This document shows, piece by piece, positions 30,244-32,305 of a stretch of 32,305 nt of DNA (the first letter of the stretch is position 1; the number at the start of each line of letters is the position of its first letter). The DNA comes from Streptomyces sp. WAC06614 (GTDB lineage Bacteria; Actinomycetota; Actinomycetes; Streptomycetales; Streptomycetaceae). The position numbers were made by a program, and so were the translations under genes. The notes under the pieces are model-generated. The model was not told the DNA's origin. It did not search any database and saw nothing but the letters and a program-made list of their open reading frames with translations. Location: NCBI RefSeq assembly GCF_003949795.1, contig NZ_RPRY01000048.1:1-32305 (forward strand), given 5' to 3'.

Positions 30244-32305
30244 GCGGCAACCCGCGGGGCGCTACGGCCACCACAGCCACTTCGGCGGCCGCCACAGCCA
30301 CTTCGGCGGCCACAGCGGCGTCGAGGGCGACGGCGGCCGGCCCGGGGACCGGGGGCGGTGGGCCGCTGCTGCTCGGCGTACGGCACCACGGGCCCGGTTC
30401 GGCCCGGGCCGTCCGGGCCGCGCTGGAGGCGGCGCGGCCGGCAGCGGTGCTGATCGAGGGCCCGCCCGAGGGCGACGCCCTGCTGCCGCTGGCGGCCGAC
30501 CCGGACCTGCGCCCGCCGGTCGCGCTGCTCGCGCACGCCGCCGACGATCCGGGGCGGGCCGCGTTCTGGCCGTTCGCCGAGTTCTCGCCCGAGTGGGTCG
30601 CGCTGCGCTGGGCCCAGGAGGCGGGCGTACCCGTCCGGTTCATCGACCTGCCCGCCGCCCACAGCCTGGCCGGGGCGGCGGAGCCGGCCGGACCGGAGGG
30701 TCCCGCCCCGGACGCGGACGCGGACGTGGACGTGGCGGATGCTGACGGGGACGGGGACGGGGACGGGGACGGGGATGCGGTGCGGGTGGATCCGCTCGCG
30801 GTGCTGGCCCGGACCGCCGGGTACGACGACCCCGAGCGCTGGTGGGAGGACGTCGTCGAGCACCGGGGCGGCGGCCCGGCCGACCCGCTGGCCGCCTTCG
30901 AGGCGCTCGGCGAGGCCATGACCGCCCTGCGGGAGGCCTACGGCGACGGCGGGCACCGGCGGGACCTGGTCCGCGAGGCGCACATGCGGCAGCGGATGCG
31001 GGCCGCCCGCCGGGAGTTCGGCGACGGGTACGCCGTGGTCTGCGGCGCCTGGCACGTCCCGGCCCTGCGGCAGCGGACCACCGTGGCGGCCGACCGCGCG
31101 CTGCTGTCCGGCCTGCCCAAGGTGAAGGTGGAGACCACGTGGGTCCCGTGGACCCATCGTCGGCTCGCCCGGGCCGGCGGGTACGGCGCCGGGATCACCT
31201 CGCCCGGCTGGTACGGCCACCTGTTCGCGGCCCCCGACCGGCCGGTGGAGCGGTGGCTGACCAAGGTCGCCGGTCTGCTGCGCGCCGAGGACCGGCAGGT
31301 CTCCTCCGCCCATGTCATCGAGGCGGTGCGGCTCGCCGAGACGCTGGCCGCCGTCCGCGGCCGCCCGCTGCCGGGTCTCACCGAGACCCTGGAGGCTGTC
31401 CGGGCGGTGATGTGCGACGGCTCCGACGTCCCGCTGGCGCTCGTCGAGGACCGGCTGGTGGTCGGGGACGCGCTGGGCGAGGTGCCGGACACCGCGCCCG
31501 TGGTCCCGCTCCAGCGGGACCTGACACGGCAGCAGCGGTCGCTCCGGCTCAAGGCCGAGGCGCAGGAGCGGGAGCTGGAGCTCGACCTGCGCAAGGACAC
31601 GGACGCCGCCAAGAGCCGGTTGCTGCACCGGCTGAGGCTGCTCGGCATCGGCTGGGGCACGCCGACGGCCTCGCGGAGCAGCACGGGCACGTTCCGCGAG
31701 ACCTGGCGGCTGCGGTGGGAGCCCGAGCTGTCGGTGCGGGTCGCCGAGGCCGGCATATGGGGGACGACGGTGGAGGCCGCGGCCACCGCCCGGGCCGAGG
31801 CGGACGCGGCCGCCGCCGAGGAGCTGGGTGAGGTGACCTCGCTGGCCGAGCGGTGCCTGCTGGCCGGGCTGTCCGAGGCCCTTCCGGCGGTGCTGCGGGC
31901 CCTGGCCGACCGGGCCGCCCTGGACACCGACGTGGCCCGGTTGGCGAAGGCGTTGCCCGCGCTGGCGCGGTCCCTGCGGTACGGGGACGTGCGCGGCACG
32001 GACACGGCGGCGCTGGCCAAGGTCGCGGCCGGCCTGGCCGAGCGCATATGCGTCGGCCTGCCCCCGGCCTGCGTAGGCCTGGACCCGGACGCCGCCGCGG
32101 AACTCCGCGGCCACGTGGACGCCGTCCACGGCGCCGTGTCCCTCCTCTCGGAACAGGCCCACGGCCCAGGCCCGGACGCGGCGGGGCCCGGGGCCGGCTC
32201 CGGCGAGGACGCCCACTCCGGCCGGGGTGGGCCCCGGGCGGACTCCGCCGGGGCCGACCCTGCCGAGGGTGCCGCCGGCCTTGCCGGGGGCGGGGGGCTC
32301 CGGGA
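30240..32305 (+). CDS. DUF5682 family protein, possible TIKI/TraB-like (3' partial)
   Basis: The frame is open from the ATG at 30240 to the window end (688 codons). The start overlaps the MoxR stop (ATGA) and has GGGAGGTGA upstream, so translation is coupled. A Thr/Ala/Ser-rich N-terminus of about 40 residues precedes LLLGVRHHGPGSARAVRAAL and VLIEGPPEGD, the hallmark of proteins annotated DUF5682. Two GxxH motifs are present, Gly46 to His49 (GVRH) and Gly269 to His272 (GAWH), with an ExxxE pair at Glu73 and Glu77. This resembles the TIKI/TraB metalloprotease-like family; the link is my inference. An Asp/Gly repeat breaks the chain near residues 169-179. The C-terminus is helical and ends in a Gly/Ala-rich tail cut by the window. 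Confidence 0.85.
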   Translation, partial: MSGNPRGATATTATSAAATATSAATAASRATAAGPGTGGGGPLLLGVRHHGPGSARAVRAALEAARPAAVLIEGPPEGDALLPLAADPDLRPPVALLAHAADDPGRAAFWPFAEFSPEWVALRWAQEAGVPVRFIDLPAAHSLAGAAEPAGPEGPAPDADADVDVADADGDGDGDGDGDAVRVDPLAVLARTAGYDDPERWWEDVVEHRGGGPADPLAAFEALGEAMTALREAYGDGGHRRDLVREAHMRQRMRAARREFGDGYAVVCGAWHVPALRQRTTVAADRALLSGLPKVKVETTWVPWTHRRLARAGGYGAGITSPGWYGHLFAAPDRPVERWLTKVAGLLRAEDRQVSSAHVIEAVRLAETLAAVRGRPLPGLTETLEAVRAVMCDGSDVPLALVEDRLVVGDALGEVPDTAPVVPLQRDLTRQQRSLRLKAEAQERELELDLRKDTDAAKSRLLHRLRLLGIGWGTPTASRSSTGTFRETWRLRWEPELSVRVAEAGIWGTTVEAAATARAEADAAAAEELGEVTSLAERCLLAGLSEALPAVLRALADRAALDTDVARLAKALPALARSLRYGDVRGTDTAALAKVAAGLAERICVGLPPACVGLDPDAAAELRGHVDAVHGAVSLLSEQAHGPGPDAAGPGAGSGEDAHSGRGGPRADSAGADPAEGAAGLAGGGGLR
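30271..30311 (+). repeat. Two tandem 21-bp units in the DUF5682 N-terminus
   Basis: CCACAGCCACTTCGGCGGCC occurs at 30271-30290 and 30292-30311, a 21-base period, encoding repeated TATSAA stretches in a disordered leader. Confidence 0.9.
30745..30774 (+). repeat. Five tandem 6-bp units in the DUF5682 gene
   Basis: ACGGGG is repeated five times, encoding alternating Gly and Asp. The unit keeps the frame, so the acidic linker can vary in length by slippage. Confidence 0.92.

Overview
The window is about 32 kb of very GC-rich, actinobacterial core-chromosome DNA. Long spurious ORFs lie antisense to nearly every gene, there are many GTG starts, and promoters are leaderless or have TAnnnT -10 boxes. 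The gene order (Ser/Thr kinases, gabD2, ChoD-like oxidase, chorismate mutase, guaA, PspC two-component locus, pcrA, M23 peptidase, icmB, MoxR cluster) is the one I remember from the Streptomyces chromosome. I see no insertion sequences, phage genes, CRISPR arrays, tRNAs or rRNAs.

Layout. 1-2389: the tail of one membrane Ser/Thr kinase and a complete paralogue. 2513-5969: succinic semialdehyde dehydrogenase and a ChoD-like GMC oxidoreductase with a four-Cys insert, closed by strong hairpins. 6299-6875: a minus-strand chorismate mutase whose leader looks like a complete Phe/Tyr attenuator (promoter, leaderless peptide, pause hairpin, terminator), back to back with the guaA promoter. 6876-11363: guaA, a class II aldolase-fold protein that has lost its metal ligands, a six-TM protein with a C-terminal beta domain, and a DoxX protein. 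11312-14938: an envelope-stress style locus, with a PspC/beta-repeat protein and a small membrane protein on minus, divergent from a PspC-histidine kinase and LuxR-type response regulator on plus. 15072-17850: a membrane-anchored esterase-fold protein, a secreted NlpC/P60 hydrolase and a small membrane protein. 17917-19300: an alpha/beta hydrolase divergent from an ArsR regulator, with three matching palindromes between them. 19367-25124: pcrA, an M23 peptidase, a lipase-like hydrolase and the B12-binding small subunit of isobutyryl-CoA mutase.

25442-32305 holds the most intriguing unit: a SWIM zinc-finger protein and a DUF5691 HEAT-like protein on minus, divergent from a MoxR-type AAA+ ATPase and a DUF5682 protein that runs off the window. 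The two arms are driven by back-to-back copies of the motif TTGTCAGTG-N8-(T/C)AnnnT. That is the RecA-independent DNA-damage (PafBC-type) promoter described in mycobacteria. The same motif sits directly upstream of the repair helicase gene pcrA. My main hypothesis is therefore that this uncharacterised MoxR/SWIM/DUF cluster belongs to the DNA-damage regulon together with pcrA. DUF5682 also carries two GxxH motifs and an ExxxE pair like those of the TIKI/TraB family.

The first 88 bases form a perfect foldback and are probably an assembly artefact at a contig end. Function calls rest on motif recognition by eye; no database search was run.
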